From contig NGZR01000001.1 in assembly GCA_002197995.1 (NCBI GenBank), positions 2,418,001 through 2,482,000 of the forward strand: DNA of 64,000 nucleotides. The letters run 5' to 3'. Positions 36,690-48,573 of the stretch are shown here, piece after piece (position 1 is the stretch's first letter; each line of letters starts with the position of its first letter). The stretch comes from Gaeumannomyces sp. JS-464 (taxonomy: Eukaryota > Ascomycota > Sordariomycetes > Magnaporthales > Magnaporthaceae). The translations under genes were made by a program, and so were the position numbers. Under the pieces are notes generated by a model. That model did no database searches. It had not been told where the DNA came from and worked only from the letters and a program-made list of their open reading frames with translations.

Positions 36690-38371
36690 GGTCCTTCGCT
36701 GTTCGATCTCCCATCTCCCATCTCCCATCATCTTTGCCCGTCTCTCCTCCTCCCCGTCCCTATTTCCAAAACCATCGTTTGGACCGCGCCGGCCCATGGT
36801 GGGGTTGCCTGATCTTCGGACATTCCCTCGCGGTCTAGGCCCTTTCGTCTTTTTGTCGTTCCATCCCCCTCCTCCTGTTCTTGGTGGTGGCGGCTTTTTT
36901 AGCTCCAGAGAGCCGTGTGCATGGTGGTTCGTCCTAGCGTCTTCTGCTTTGTGTGCGGTGGTTTGCGCTCCTCTTTTTCCTCCGCCCTGTGGAGACGGGC
37001 TTTTCTGCTTTTGTCACGCGTGGCCGGGACCCACAGCGGGATGTTCTTCACGTGTCCTCCCTCCTCGGGCGCCTTTGGTGTTGTTCTTCTTCTAGCTTTT
37101 CTTTTGCATACTTGCTTTTCCGTCGCACCCCCTTATAGTAGATTTTCCTGCACGTACTTTTTCTTCTTCTGGGTCCGCACTTGATGGACGGCGGATTTGG
37201 ACAGACGTTGCTGCTGCTGCCTGCAGCCACCAGTTCGTCGAGCTTGGACGATTTTTGTTGCTTGGCAGGAGCACAGCTTTCTAGCCCGACATGTCTGGTT
37301 TTACCTACCTTTCCGCACCTAGGCCTGGTGGACAAGCACCGGCAGCCAAAAAGGAACGCCGGGGCGCACATGATGCAGACTTGCCTTGGTGAATCAGATA
37401 ACAAGGTGGCTACGTGCATGCAAGGTGTAGTAGGTTTTGGCCGCGAGACACAACGGGATCCCCAACGGTCTCCTTATTCGCAAACCACGCAACCCGAACG
37501 GCCGGTTGTCCAATTACATGGCTTGCCAGTTGCCTTGTGTGCGGGTGTGACGTCCCTTCGTGCTTTGCGTTTCTGGCGTCGTGCATATAGGAAAGCGCGA
37601 TGCCGTCGGGATAAAAAACCAACGCGGAATGTTTAAATGGTGTGGTAATGGCCGACAGGGACAGGCTCTCCTGTACGCGGCCGGAGCCCGGGCTGTTATT
37701 CCTTCGCTTTTGCTCCCATCCCATTTTCGCCGATGCCTCTGCCGTATCCGAAAGAGGCGGAATCAATGCGGGGTGTGCGCCCGCCCGGCTGCCGGGTGTC
37801 TGCCGTTGTTCATCTATTTCTGGCCTTTATTCCGCTCCTGCTGTGCGGGGTGAAGAAGGCAACGACGGCACGGCTCACCTTGCTTCGCACAGCACACGTG
37901 CAAGGACGGAAGCTGCTGTGGCATCCGTCTTTGCAGGATATCGGCAGTCGCTGCGGCCAGCGAGGAGGGCTGCAGAGGTCGGTGTCCTCCGTTAGGAGGG
38001 TTTCGGCAGGCTGCATAAAAAGGATGAAAAAAGGCCGGACTTGTGCCGCTCGCTGCGTGGACGGACGGCGAGGTGGCCGAAACGATACACGGCACAAGGA
38101 GCCGGAGGTGGGTCTCGTCTAGATGTCCTGCTGGACCCCCTTTTGTTCATCGGCCGGGCGGGTCCTGGTGCGTTGGCGCTGGTCGATTGCATCCCGCCCT
38201 CGCAGCCCGCTGTGGTTTTGTGTCCTTCTGCTTTGAGAAAGCAGGGAAATGGACGGCGCTCTCTTTGTCCTCTGCGTGGACGAGGCCCGTCGTGTCATTC
38301 GGTTAAAGTTAAGCTGCAGCAATCGGAGTCGACAAGAAACTCTTGGCAGCAGGAAACCCCGCCATTTTGTT

Positions 38372-38392
38372 AAAAAAAAAAAAAAAAAAAAA
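38372..38392 (+). repeat. A homopolymer, 21 nt
   Basis: An uninterrupted A run in non-coding sequence. Confidence 0.95.
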
Positions 38393-39743
38393 GGTCGACG
38401 ACAGCTGTTGCGGGGCACATACGCACATACGCACACACGCCCAAACGGTTGATCTCCTGAGCTTTGTGTCGTCGCTTCCCGGGACGGCACAGAATGGACG
38501 CAAAAGGGTTTCGTCCAGCTGGCCGTTCCATCAAATGCAGGCAGCGAACCCCGTGCGCACACCGGTCGCGGGTTGCGCATTCCACACCTACCTACATTGA
38601 GGCCAGAAAAGACTGAGGAGACGTGCATGCCAGCGCAACGACGGCACAAGCCTCCACAATAACACATTATCCAAACGTGGGGTATCCCTGTCGGTCGTGG
38701 CTGGAAGGGGCTGTCACTCCCCTCCCTTTTCGTTCATCAAATGCGCCGGATATTGGATTGGGATGGGTGGAAGAGGTTGTGCTGCGCTTCAGGTTCCAGT
38801 TCAATCACCAACGGGCAACGCAACACGCAGGCAATCCCAGGGGGGGAGGCAAAAAAGAAGAAGGAAGGTGTCTGCCGGAAAAGAGGCTTGCCGGGCTGCC
38901 GTGCCGGCCGAGTTTATGGTGGTGTGCAGCCAAGCCTCGGGCCTGAACCGAAGTAGACCTTCTTTTGGGGATTAGCAATCATCAGTCAACATTCCGGAGG
39001 TGTGAAGGTCGCAAACACCGGTAGCCGAGGCGTCCACTGCCGGAGACGCAATTGTCTGCAGGTAAAGGCGTATTTTGTTTAACCCCAATATTAGGTAGTG
39101 ACTTTTTGATGCTAGGTGATTATTTGCGGCTTAGAAATACCATAGCGCCATCCATTTCCCTCCGAGCCGACGTGGCTGACGCTTGACAAGTCTCCCGAAC
39201 CCCTCGGGAACGAGGCCTAGCCCGCCATCCGTCAATCGTCATCCGTCACCCGTCATCCGGCTCCGCGCGCCTGCTCCCGGGAGGGCGATGAAGCTCGCTG
39301 CCCTCCCGCATTCCTGCGGCAGAGACACGCAGAGGGAGGGACGTGATTGGGCAGAGCTGCGCGACCATGGGCCCGTGCGCCGCTGGGCCGAGTTGCCAAA
39401 AGCAGGAATGGGAACCAGAAACTGGCCAGTCAGAGGGAAGCGCCTCCAGAGTGGGAGGGCCGCGAAGGGTCTGTCCCCAATCGAGGTCCCCTTTGGTCTT
39501 TTGGCGCCCAGAAACGCGGGCTCGGAGTGGTGATGCATGCACTTTGCAGGCAGGTGATTTCGCTCATTGCTTGTGCAGTGCGTTCCCTGCCTGCATTCAA
39601 CGGTCTCGTGCTATGTTGCAGGAATAAAATGGCACGCAGGCAAACTCTCCGACCTCGAACCTGCATTGCTCTGCCGTTTGGCTTGTTGCGCAGGGGCACG
39701 GGACACGGCAGGCAGCGACGAGGCAGCCAAGTTGACACACAGG

Positions 39744-39768
39744 CACCACCACCACCACCACCACCACC
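39744..39768 (+). repeat. (ACC)n trinucleotide tract
   Basis: Eight ACC/CAC units. They read as His repeats in one frame, but no supported gene surrounds them. Confidence 0.92.
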
Positions 39769-40584
39769 GTCATCATCCCGTGTCGCCAGCTCACCCTTCC
39801 CATGCACTCCGCAATCCGAACCGAATGGCCGGTGTCTGGTTGGAGGAATCTGGCGGCCCCTTCTTGGTAAAGGGGACGGTGACATCGGCCTGGGGAACGC
39901 TACCCTTGGCCTTGGTTTTTGTGCGTATTTCCCAGCCTTTTTCTTTGGGCAGACGCCAGGCGGGAAGGGAGGTTTCGGTGGGGAAAATACTGCAGTAGCA
40001 ATACCAGCGCCGCTCGTCTTGTGGTTCTTGTATGCCGACACACGCGGAATATGATGCGCGGGCTTACTGCCCACACACACACACACACACACGCACGCAC
40101 ATGGATTGAAAATCTATCAGCAAAAGGACTGGTCGGGTGGCCGGCTTGGGTGGGTCTCAGAGTGTCTCTGGCTAGGCCTGGTTCGTCCGCCCACCTGTTC
40201 CCAGCGCTTGGACCATCCCCCGCATTCCGGGAGGCGGGACGTTCGTTGTTCGATTGGTACTGCCACCCTTTATTTTCTCATTCGCAGGAACCAGCCGCAA
40301 CCCTTTTCTGGCCCCTTCGACGAAGCTTATCACGACGCTGATATTCCAGACGGTTTATGGCCTCAACCATGGGCGCTCCCCGCGTGCACGGCTTGCAAAT
40401 ACATACACCTGAACAAGAGGGGAAAAAATAGCTCCAATTGCTACCACCAAACCAGCCGTCACGGGACAGCTTAGCGCAACCCCTAGGCAGCCTCACCTCC
40501 CTCCCCTTCCCATTTCCCTCCCTTCACCGCTCGGAAAAAACCCAGCCGTGGCACAGGTGCGCGCGCACACACACACTCTCGCCT

Positions 40585-40612
40585 CCCCCCCCCCCCCCCC
40601 CCCCCCCCCCCC
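40585..40612 (+). repeat. C homopolymer, 28 nt
   Basis: An uninterrupted run of 28 C, preceded by a short CA tract and CTCTCGCCT. The opposite strand is a 28-nt G run, capable in principle of G-quadruplex formation. Confidence 0.96.
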
Positions 40613-43405
40613 TGCAGTGTGATATCAGGTGCAGCGGAATCTTGCAGCAACAAGTATGGTCGCTGCAGCCTCTATCACATCGGGGGCCACAACATGTCTG
40701 GATCGGCCTCCTATTCTCTTGTGGTACGGTGGGAGTCTCTCCTCCGACCGCTCTTCTCGCTGCCCTTTGAGCCTTGAGCACCGACTTGGGTGTTTGTCAT
40801 AGCCTCCCCTTCCTACCTGCAGTCTTACCCAAGACGGGCGGCGAGTCTTCCTCTTCTGCAGGCGACAGACCGGTGGGATGGAGGGGGTGGGCGGCGATGA
40901 ATGCGTGCGTGCCTGCTTACCTTCCATGGCTGCTCATTCGGTCGCTCCCTCGAAACGCAACCTAATGCGAACATGCTGCAAGAGCACTGACCACCCCTCC
41001 CCCATCTGGAAACCCCACCACCACACAGCTCGAGGCGCTCTTATTCGCCCAGCGGCCCAGCGGCCAATCCAAAAGAAGTCGCCATGCCCGCCGAGCGTGT
41101 GAGCGCAGGCGGCCTGGGCTGCCCACACCAACCTGTTGTGCCTGTGTGACTTCGACCTTTTAGGAGGGGCCCTGCATATGCACGCTTGTCCCGCCTCGAT
41201 GAACTCCTCCGAAGACGACGCCGCCATCTCTTGCTTGCTGCTTGCTTGCTGCGCCGAGATGTGCCTCTCGCTCCCCTCCAATAGAGGGGCAAAAAAAAAA
41301 AAAAACTCCTACCGTCACACTCTGGCCTCATTGACATCTGCACAAAAGCCTTCAAAAGGGAGTCACCTCGACTCCCCTTGTCGTAGCCCTGCGGGGGAAC
41401 CAGACTGGACAGACATATAAAGATGGCATTGCTGGCCGACGGCCCTTTTTCCCAGTTTATCCCGCGTGAAGAGAGTGTCGCCGTGGCCGAGTCCACACCC
41501 GCCGCGACGGCATGTGCATTAGTCCGGGGGAGCAGACGGGAAGAGGCAGCAGCAGCAGCAGCAGCATCACTATGCAGACTGAGATTAATAACATGGGAAA
41601 CGGCACACATACAGCAGCCTCCACCGCGGCGTCGAGACCGCACTCGGCCGGGCCGGGCGTCTTGGAATCGGGCGCGCATGATAGGCGCGCGTGCCCCTCG
41701 CTTCAGCAAGATCGGCTGCGCAAGAGCGACCCCAACCCACATTTCATCATGCACCCTCGATTTGTTTGTCTTTTCTTTTCTTCGCCTCCTGCCTCCCTGG
41801 ATCTTGGAGGGGCCACCTAGCATGAGTAGAAACGTGATGCTTCTTTATCGAGAGCCGCATGGCGGGGGACCCGCCAAATACCACGGGGTGTGTAAAAAAA
41901 ACAAGAAAAAAAAAAGAAGACGGACCACGGCCGGGCTTTTTCTCGGTGCTGTGCGGGGCCATCGTCGCGTGGGACGACGATGGTGGATCTCGGCCGCGGC
42001 CACGAGGAGCGGCGGCCGATCCGCCCAAAGGCTAGATCGTCGTCACGGGCTGTGTCCCCCGGCGGTGGGAAAAACCCCCCCAGTGACCCAGGTATGTACG
42101 GCGCAGGGCAGTCGGTCCTGTTTAGGCAGGTTCCAGCGGCCATGGGCGGTGGTGGTGCTTTTTCTTGCAAAACGCCCTCGATTCCACCACTCACTTAATT
42201 TCCTTTGACTTTCTTGTCTCTTTTTTTTCCTTTGGCCCCCGTTGCTGTCCAAATCGCCAATTGACTTTCGCTTGATGAACGGTGCTACTACATACCATCA
42301 TTGGCGTCCATTACGCCCCTCCATCCGTATATGTGTTGCGTATTCAGACTTTCTCTCTTCTCTTTTTTTGGCTTTCGGAAACTTGACACTTGACACCTTG
42401 ACGTCGGGACCGTCCCGGGTCGAGGCGACGCTGCGCTGCTCCTGTCTAATTTCCACCACGACGAGAAGAGCGCCCAAAGGGGCATTGGCTGCCTGGTGGG
42501 GCACGCTGGGAAATTTGTTTACCCACTGTCTGTGGTCACTCGCCAACCCCGCTCTGCCACCACCACCACCACCACCTTTTGACAGGCGAACTACATAGAA
42601 GGGAAGGAACTGGATCACCAAACCCCGAACCCCGTTGCCCGGCGTCCTGGGTCGTTTTGTGTGGGAACGCTGCTGTCGCGCAGGGAATTCGACGGGCTCA
42701 GCAGAAAAAAATAGGACGGGATATATCGCATTGGTGCCACCAAAAAAAAAAAAAAACCCACCGACTTTGGCTTGCGCGAACATCAACTTTTGGAGGCCAA
42801 AGAAAGTGGGACGGCGCGCTGGGCTCTCAAAGTCTGGTCACCCCCTCCCTCCGGCGCCTGCAATCAAACGCAAACTGCGCTGCATTCATTCCCCCGTTTT
42901 CACCACGTCGCGCGCACGCGAACGCAACCATCTGCGATTCAGTCTCGCAGCGACCATCTATCTCCATGTGCTGTTCGTGTAGTGTGCGACTAGTGTCGCT
43001 TTCCCATTGCCCAATTGCCAGGCCGCCCAGAAAAAAAAAAGAGGGGGCGCGGGCCACCAGGAGGGACGCAGATCAGGAACAGGATGGTAACGTGGCCGCA
43101 CGCACGTGGCAAGGGGTCTTTATTTTGGGGAGTGGTGGTGGTGGTCGTTGACCCCCGCCCCGCCCCACCCCCGGGGAGCCGTTTGCCAAACGAGAAGGGC
43201 GTCCCACACAGTTCCCTTGCGAGGGAGCCTGACGCGGCCAATGAGAGGGCTGGAATGGCCGATGTCGCCTGAAACGGGCTCGAAACAAAGTGCTGCCAAG
43301 AAGAATCTTTTTATGGAGCACACAGATCCCTGACCGGGTGTGGTCTGTCTGTGTGGATGGTTCCATTTTGTCGTGTCTTGGATCTTTGTTGGATCTGTCG
43401 AACCT

Positions 43406-43406
<1 letters not shown>

Positions 43407-43437
<31 letters not shown>
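43407..43437 (+). repeat. T homopolymer, 31 nt
   Basis: An uninterrupted T run in non-coding sequence. Confidence 0.96.
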
Positions 43438-43438
<1 letters not shown>

Positions 43439-45420
43439 AAAAGGGGGTATTAAAACGAAACATTTGCAACATCTTGGTTGGAGGGTTGAGAGTCCGGTGT
43501 TACAAAACGGGATGAACTTGTTGCTAATTATGGTCAAACTGCAGCAAAACCTATTCATTCTTGAATCGTGCCTCTCTTTGCTTTGCCTTTCCCCGGAGTC
43601 CATGGGGCAATAAGCTCAAACAAGACAAAAATATTCTCCTTGAGCTAAAAGGCCGAGACAGCTGCAGGACGATGGAGCCCACACCCTGATGGATGGAGCA
43701 AGGCCGAGTGCTGATCACCGGCAGCCTGCCGAGGGGCGTGCTTCACCGCTCATAACGGTTGACGTCGTCCTCGGTCCCCACGCCAGCGCGCCGCCGCTGG
43801 GGACGTGGGAAGCGTAATCTCTCGCCTCAGCCGCCAGGGGGTGTGGTCATGCGCCGCTAGCAGCTTTGACAGCTGTGGTGACTTGCGGCCGGGGTGCTGG
43901 GGTTTGCTGCGGAGCTGCATCTCACACGGAATAAATGCGTCCTGACGTGTGTGCCTGGTGCTGCACGCGACTGACAGATGTCTTGTAATCTTTTGCCCAA
44001 ACGGCTTTAGCAGCTGCGTCTTTGACCACATCGTCTGCTCTAAACGGGAATAGAAAATGTATGCACGTCGGCTGTTGATACACTATGGATCCTCCATTGA
44101 TCGCTGCTTTAGGATGGAGCGCGCAAAACCGTTGATTAAAGGGTGCCCTCTGGCGCGTGTTGGCGGCGGCGGCGGCGCGCGCTGGTCCGGGCATCTCCCA
44201 CACACACGGACCATGTGTTCCTCTCGCGCCGCCGATGCGGGGTCCCCGAGTCGGTGTGCTGCTGCTGCTGCTGCTGCTCGGTGCCGGGGAGATCCTCGCG
44301 CCTCGAACTTTTTTTTTTCTATCCTCAGGTTGTTGTCGGGTACGGTCGGACTTTCTTTAGCGCCCGCAAAAAGAATCGCGAGCTAATGACGAAGGGCGAA
44401 ATGAGAGGAGGGGCTGGTTCAGCCGGTGCAGGCATTCGTTCGCGTCAGTCTGGCAGGGACGCCCGCACGCACGCCCGCCTTGATCAGCCCCGGCTAGGAG
44501 AGAAGGCCGGCGCAAGAGGCCACGATGCCCAACCTACATTGAGCGCGCGGGCATATGCAGCCTTGGTGGAGAAGCAAAGGAGGGCAATTAGGAGATATCA
44601 ATTGTCCGGCGCAAGATCGTCCCTCCGTCCGCCAACCCAGGACGTGCAGCGCAGCTGGATTCGTTCCCACCGAGGAACCACCTGACGCCTTTTTCCATTT
44701 GCCTGTCCTGTCCTGAAGCGGGACCTCCTCTGCAATTGGGCAATTGGGACCTGCTTCTTCGTGGGGCGCGACAAAATGCAGGCAGGCACCGCCTGAGTAA
44801 AAATAAGTCCCACCTTCATGCAGGCACGATTGGGGGAACCAAGCCCCTGCATTACCTATCTATGGGCACTTTGCATTCGCCTGATAGCGAGAGGCGAGAG
44901 AGAAAACCCCACTGTGCCCGTCCGCAAGAGCATGCATGTGCTATGCCGGGTCAAATTGGATAATATCAATCAACCTGAGCCTTTCTCCATGCCCCCCCCT
45001 TTTTTTCTTTTTTTTTTTTTTCTGTCGCTTGGTTACTCGAGGCTTATCGTCGACGGCTTTGCGCTGCGATTGAGCCAGACACACACGCACACACGCACAC
45101 ACACTTTAAGTTGTCGAGACCCAGCCTTCCGATAAGCTTCACCCTAGCCTCCCGTCGGTGCTCCGGCCTCTCCCAAGCATTTTGTTTTCCCACCCGTTCC
45201 CGATTAGAAAGGTGGCTCGCGCCTCCCGCCCCCTCTTCCTTTCGAAAAGAGAACCCACCACCCCGGTTCAGGGCCGGCCGCTTCCTCGAACGGGCTGGGG
45301 CATGTGCTGATCATCGATTCTCTCGACGCACCACCCAGAGAGATTTCTCGCCGTGGGGGGTGGGTGCCGGCCCCGGAGGAGACTGGAGTGGACAGAGGAG
45401 AGAGACCGTGTCGACGGGGG

Positions 45421-45447
45421 GCCTGGACCTGGACCTGGACCTGGCCC
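45421..45447 (+). repeat. GGACCT hexanucleotide tandem array
   Basis: Four copies of GGACCT and a degenerate fifth. No supported coding context. Confidence 0.8.
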
Positions 45448-46420
45448 TGGGCACCCCTGGCAAAAAAGGGCAAGGTTGCATGCTGGCGCACGTCCTTCGA
45501 TGGGCGGAGAAGGGAAACAAGGGCCCCTGTACCTACTGGCCTGTCTTTCAGTTCCCCTGGCCCTGTTCTCTGTCCCACTTTTCTGTCTTTCAGTTGCTCT
45601 CGCTTCCTCTCCCGGCGTCCCCTCAGCCCGACTCAAGAACAGGGAGAACAGAGATGCATACATACGGACGCCCCTCCCCCCGGTCGGCGACAAGGTTGCC
45701 AGTCAGTGACAGGGAAGGGAGGAGCCGACCCAGACTCGAGCAAAGAGCGGCCTATCACACCGCTCTCTCGGATCAGCTCTCGTCTCTCCACACGCCACGC
45801 CGAGCGAGGGAAAGGGGAGCAGAAAAAAAAAGGGACACACAGACGTGCGGGCAGGTGTCAAAATGTCAGTGTCGCGGCAGCTCTTGCCCTGGGGCCTGGC
45901 CGGCCGATCCGCCAAGTGGGGGTGGTGGTGGCGGTGGTGATGGGATAGGGAAGCCCAAGGGGAGGCGACAGGGCGGGCGGGCAGTGTCTCTTGTCTGCCC
46001 TGAGGATTGTGGATTTTGTGTGATTTCACACTGCAGCACCTGAGCACATCCATCCCCCTGTGGGGGAGGAGGATGCAAGCCCGGCACACGCACTGGCAAG
46101 TGACAAGTGACATATCGTGCATAACAGACCGGGGCCCGGGCTGTGCTCCGAGTGGCTCCCCCGTGTGTCCGTTTTTCTTTCTTTCTTTTTCTGTCCCCTT
46201 GCGCATCCTGCCTGTGCTATGCAGTACAGTACATACATACCCCTGATGGGGCTTTCTTCTTTTGTCCCCTTGTGCTTATCCGCTTATTTTTTATACACTG
46301 TTCATTTCCACAAGGAATTCCATCACAAACACACTTGCGCGTCCAGCTCCGAAAATGGGTTCCCACTTTCCTATCCCCTCCCACCACAAGGCGGCGCCGA
46401 ATGGGGAGGGTTAGTCCATA

Positions 46421-46444
46421 TTTTTTTTTTTTTTTTTTTTTTTT
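46421..46444 (+). repeat. T homopolymer, 24 nt
   Basis: An uninterrupted T run in non-coding sequence. Confidence 0.95.
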
Positions 46445-48534
46445 CCTTCGAAGGTTGGAAAGAACCTTTTCCCAACTGGCCGGAACAGGAAATCAACACC
46501 GAACCCAGGGACTTGGGAGGGCCGGCGGACAGGGTTCGATTGGGTAATCGGTAATCCGGGAGTAGCGCAAAAGTCAACAGCGAAGAACAGAGGGGAAAAG
46601 AGAGGTGATGGCGAGACGAAGGATGATGATGTCGTGTGGTGACGAGATCAACCTGGGAGGCAGGGCTTCCCCTTGCTTGCAAACCATCACACGCGCAGCG
46701 AGCGATCAGGACGGGGGACGGGATTAGTCACGCCTTGTTTTTTTTTTTTTCGTTCGTCTCTCATTTCAAATCGGCCTGTTCCCTGCGTTTTGCGGAGAGC
46801 GAGCGAGCGAGCGGGAGGGGAAAAGCTGAAAAAAGGGCGTTAGCCGCTACACGTGTTTTAGGGATAGGTAAACTCCTAGCCTGGTGGGGGGTTTTTTTTT
46901 TTAGTGTACCAGAGATCCGGTGGTGCTGGTTCTCTTTTTCGGACCAGGAGGCAACCCCCGGGCTAGGCTCAACAGGAGGTGGACGTGTCTGAATGGGTGC
47001 AAGATGGAAATAGATCGACAGGATGGGGGAGGGGTGTGTAACAGCGTTCGCGCGAGGTCTTGTTCCTCGGGGACAGTTGGCGACGACTTGAAGCTCCGCT
47101 TGTTCGTATTGTCCAACATCATCTCGCTCGTCTCCAGCGCCGAGGCGGTGATCATGGATTGTTTTGTGCGGCAGGCACATCGGGGCCTTTTTCCATATCG
47201 CTTTATTGCTTGATTTCCTTCTGGAAGGGTATTATTTTTTTTTTGTCTTTTTGCAAATAGCGCGGTGTGCAGGCAGGCAGCAATAGCAATGCCACGCCGC
47301 CGGAAATGACCGGCGTCTATGCCTCAGTTATCACTTGTCACCTCTCTGGGGTACGCACAATAAGTGGATGTGGCCACTTGTGACGGCATCAAAAAAAAAA
47401 AAAAGTTAGCGCCGCAGGACGGTTTACGGTGTGGCAAAGCAGCAGCCAAGGTTTCCGCTGACAACGCCCGTCTCGGTGTCTCAGCCAGCACGGCACACGC
47501 AGCTGTGCGAGGTGAGAGGCGTGGCTTGGCCTTCGTGGTGGGGCCCTGGAGGTGAGCCACCACCTACGGTGTACTCGTAGGTGTTAATCCCATCGTGATA
47601 ACGGCATACACCCCTACCTTATTTTGCGTTTTATCTTCATTTTATTTTGTTTCTCAGACATGTTCTCTATCTCGCCAACATTCGGATCAACATCCCGCTT
47701 GTTGGTCAGCGTCCTGCCTGCAAAGGACATGGAGGCCTGTACATTAGCTATGGCGTAGTAACTAAGCCCAGGGGATTTTTTGGGCGTCTTTCCGCCTCCT
47801 GCAGCTTCAAAGCCTGCAGCCCTGAGCTTTGCCGAGAGGACGGGTCGGTGCCAAACCGCCCCAAAACCCAGCAGGTGAGAGCAGTGTCGACGCTAGCGCC
47901 TGGGCAATGTGGGCAACAGCCACACCCGAGCGAGCTGACTGGTGCTTGTCATTTTCTTTCTTTTCTTTTCTTTGCTTTTTTACTCTCCATTTCGGCCACC
48001 GGGGAGTTGCCTCACCAGCGCCCCGGGCCTTGCTTGGAAGCCTGTGAGTTCTGACCGCGGCAACGGGGCCTTCGCCGTCGGGGCTCCAAAAACAGAGTCA
48101 TAACCTTCATCATTATCACACACCTTGCAGGTGGTGGCCAACAGTGGGTGTGATTCCAAAAGCAAAGACAGAGCCTCGAAATGGGGGCTCTGCGGATTCA
48201 CTTCGGATTCTCGGCTCTTCTTCAGTGGACGCAAGAGGATGTCTGCCAGGGATTTTGGCGACATTCACGTGGAGCTATTTCCTTTCTGGACCAGCCGAGC
48301 CCCCCAGCCGCCAGCCCTCCCTTTTCCTTGCTTCCTGACGTGCCCGCCTTGTGGCCCTGTGGAAAGTCCTGCGCCGAAGAAATCGGGGATAGGGGCAAGA
48401 GGAGGAGGTGGGTACGACCTCGGAATGGAGACAGCTAGTCCGCCGTTCACCGTTCACCGTGACGCCGCCTCCCAGTCCCTGAACGAACTGGCGGGCCAAA
48501 AGGTCGGGATCAGGGATCGAGGGGAAGCCTGTCT

Positions 48535-48572
<38 letters not shown>
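48535..48572 (+). repeat. (AGC)n trinucleotide tract with one interruption
   Basis: About nine AGC units, one CAA interruption, then three further units. In the frame of the uncertain 48239-48910 open frame it encodes poly-Ala. Confidence 0.92.

Positions 48573-48573
<1 letters not shown>

Larger units (their letters stand above)
36661..46500. other. gene desert, part 2
   Basis: No supported gene in about 9.8 kb. It holds long T and A runs (36664, 38372, 43407, 46421), a 28-nt C run (40585), an (ACC)n tract (39744) and a short GGACCT hexanucleotide array (about 45421-45447). Frames up to 310 codons (45111-46043 plus) are Arg/Ser/Pro-rich with no domain. Confidence 0.55.
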
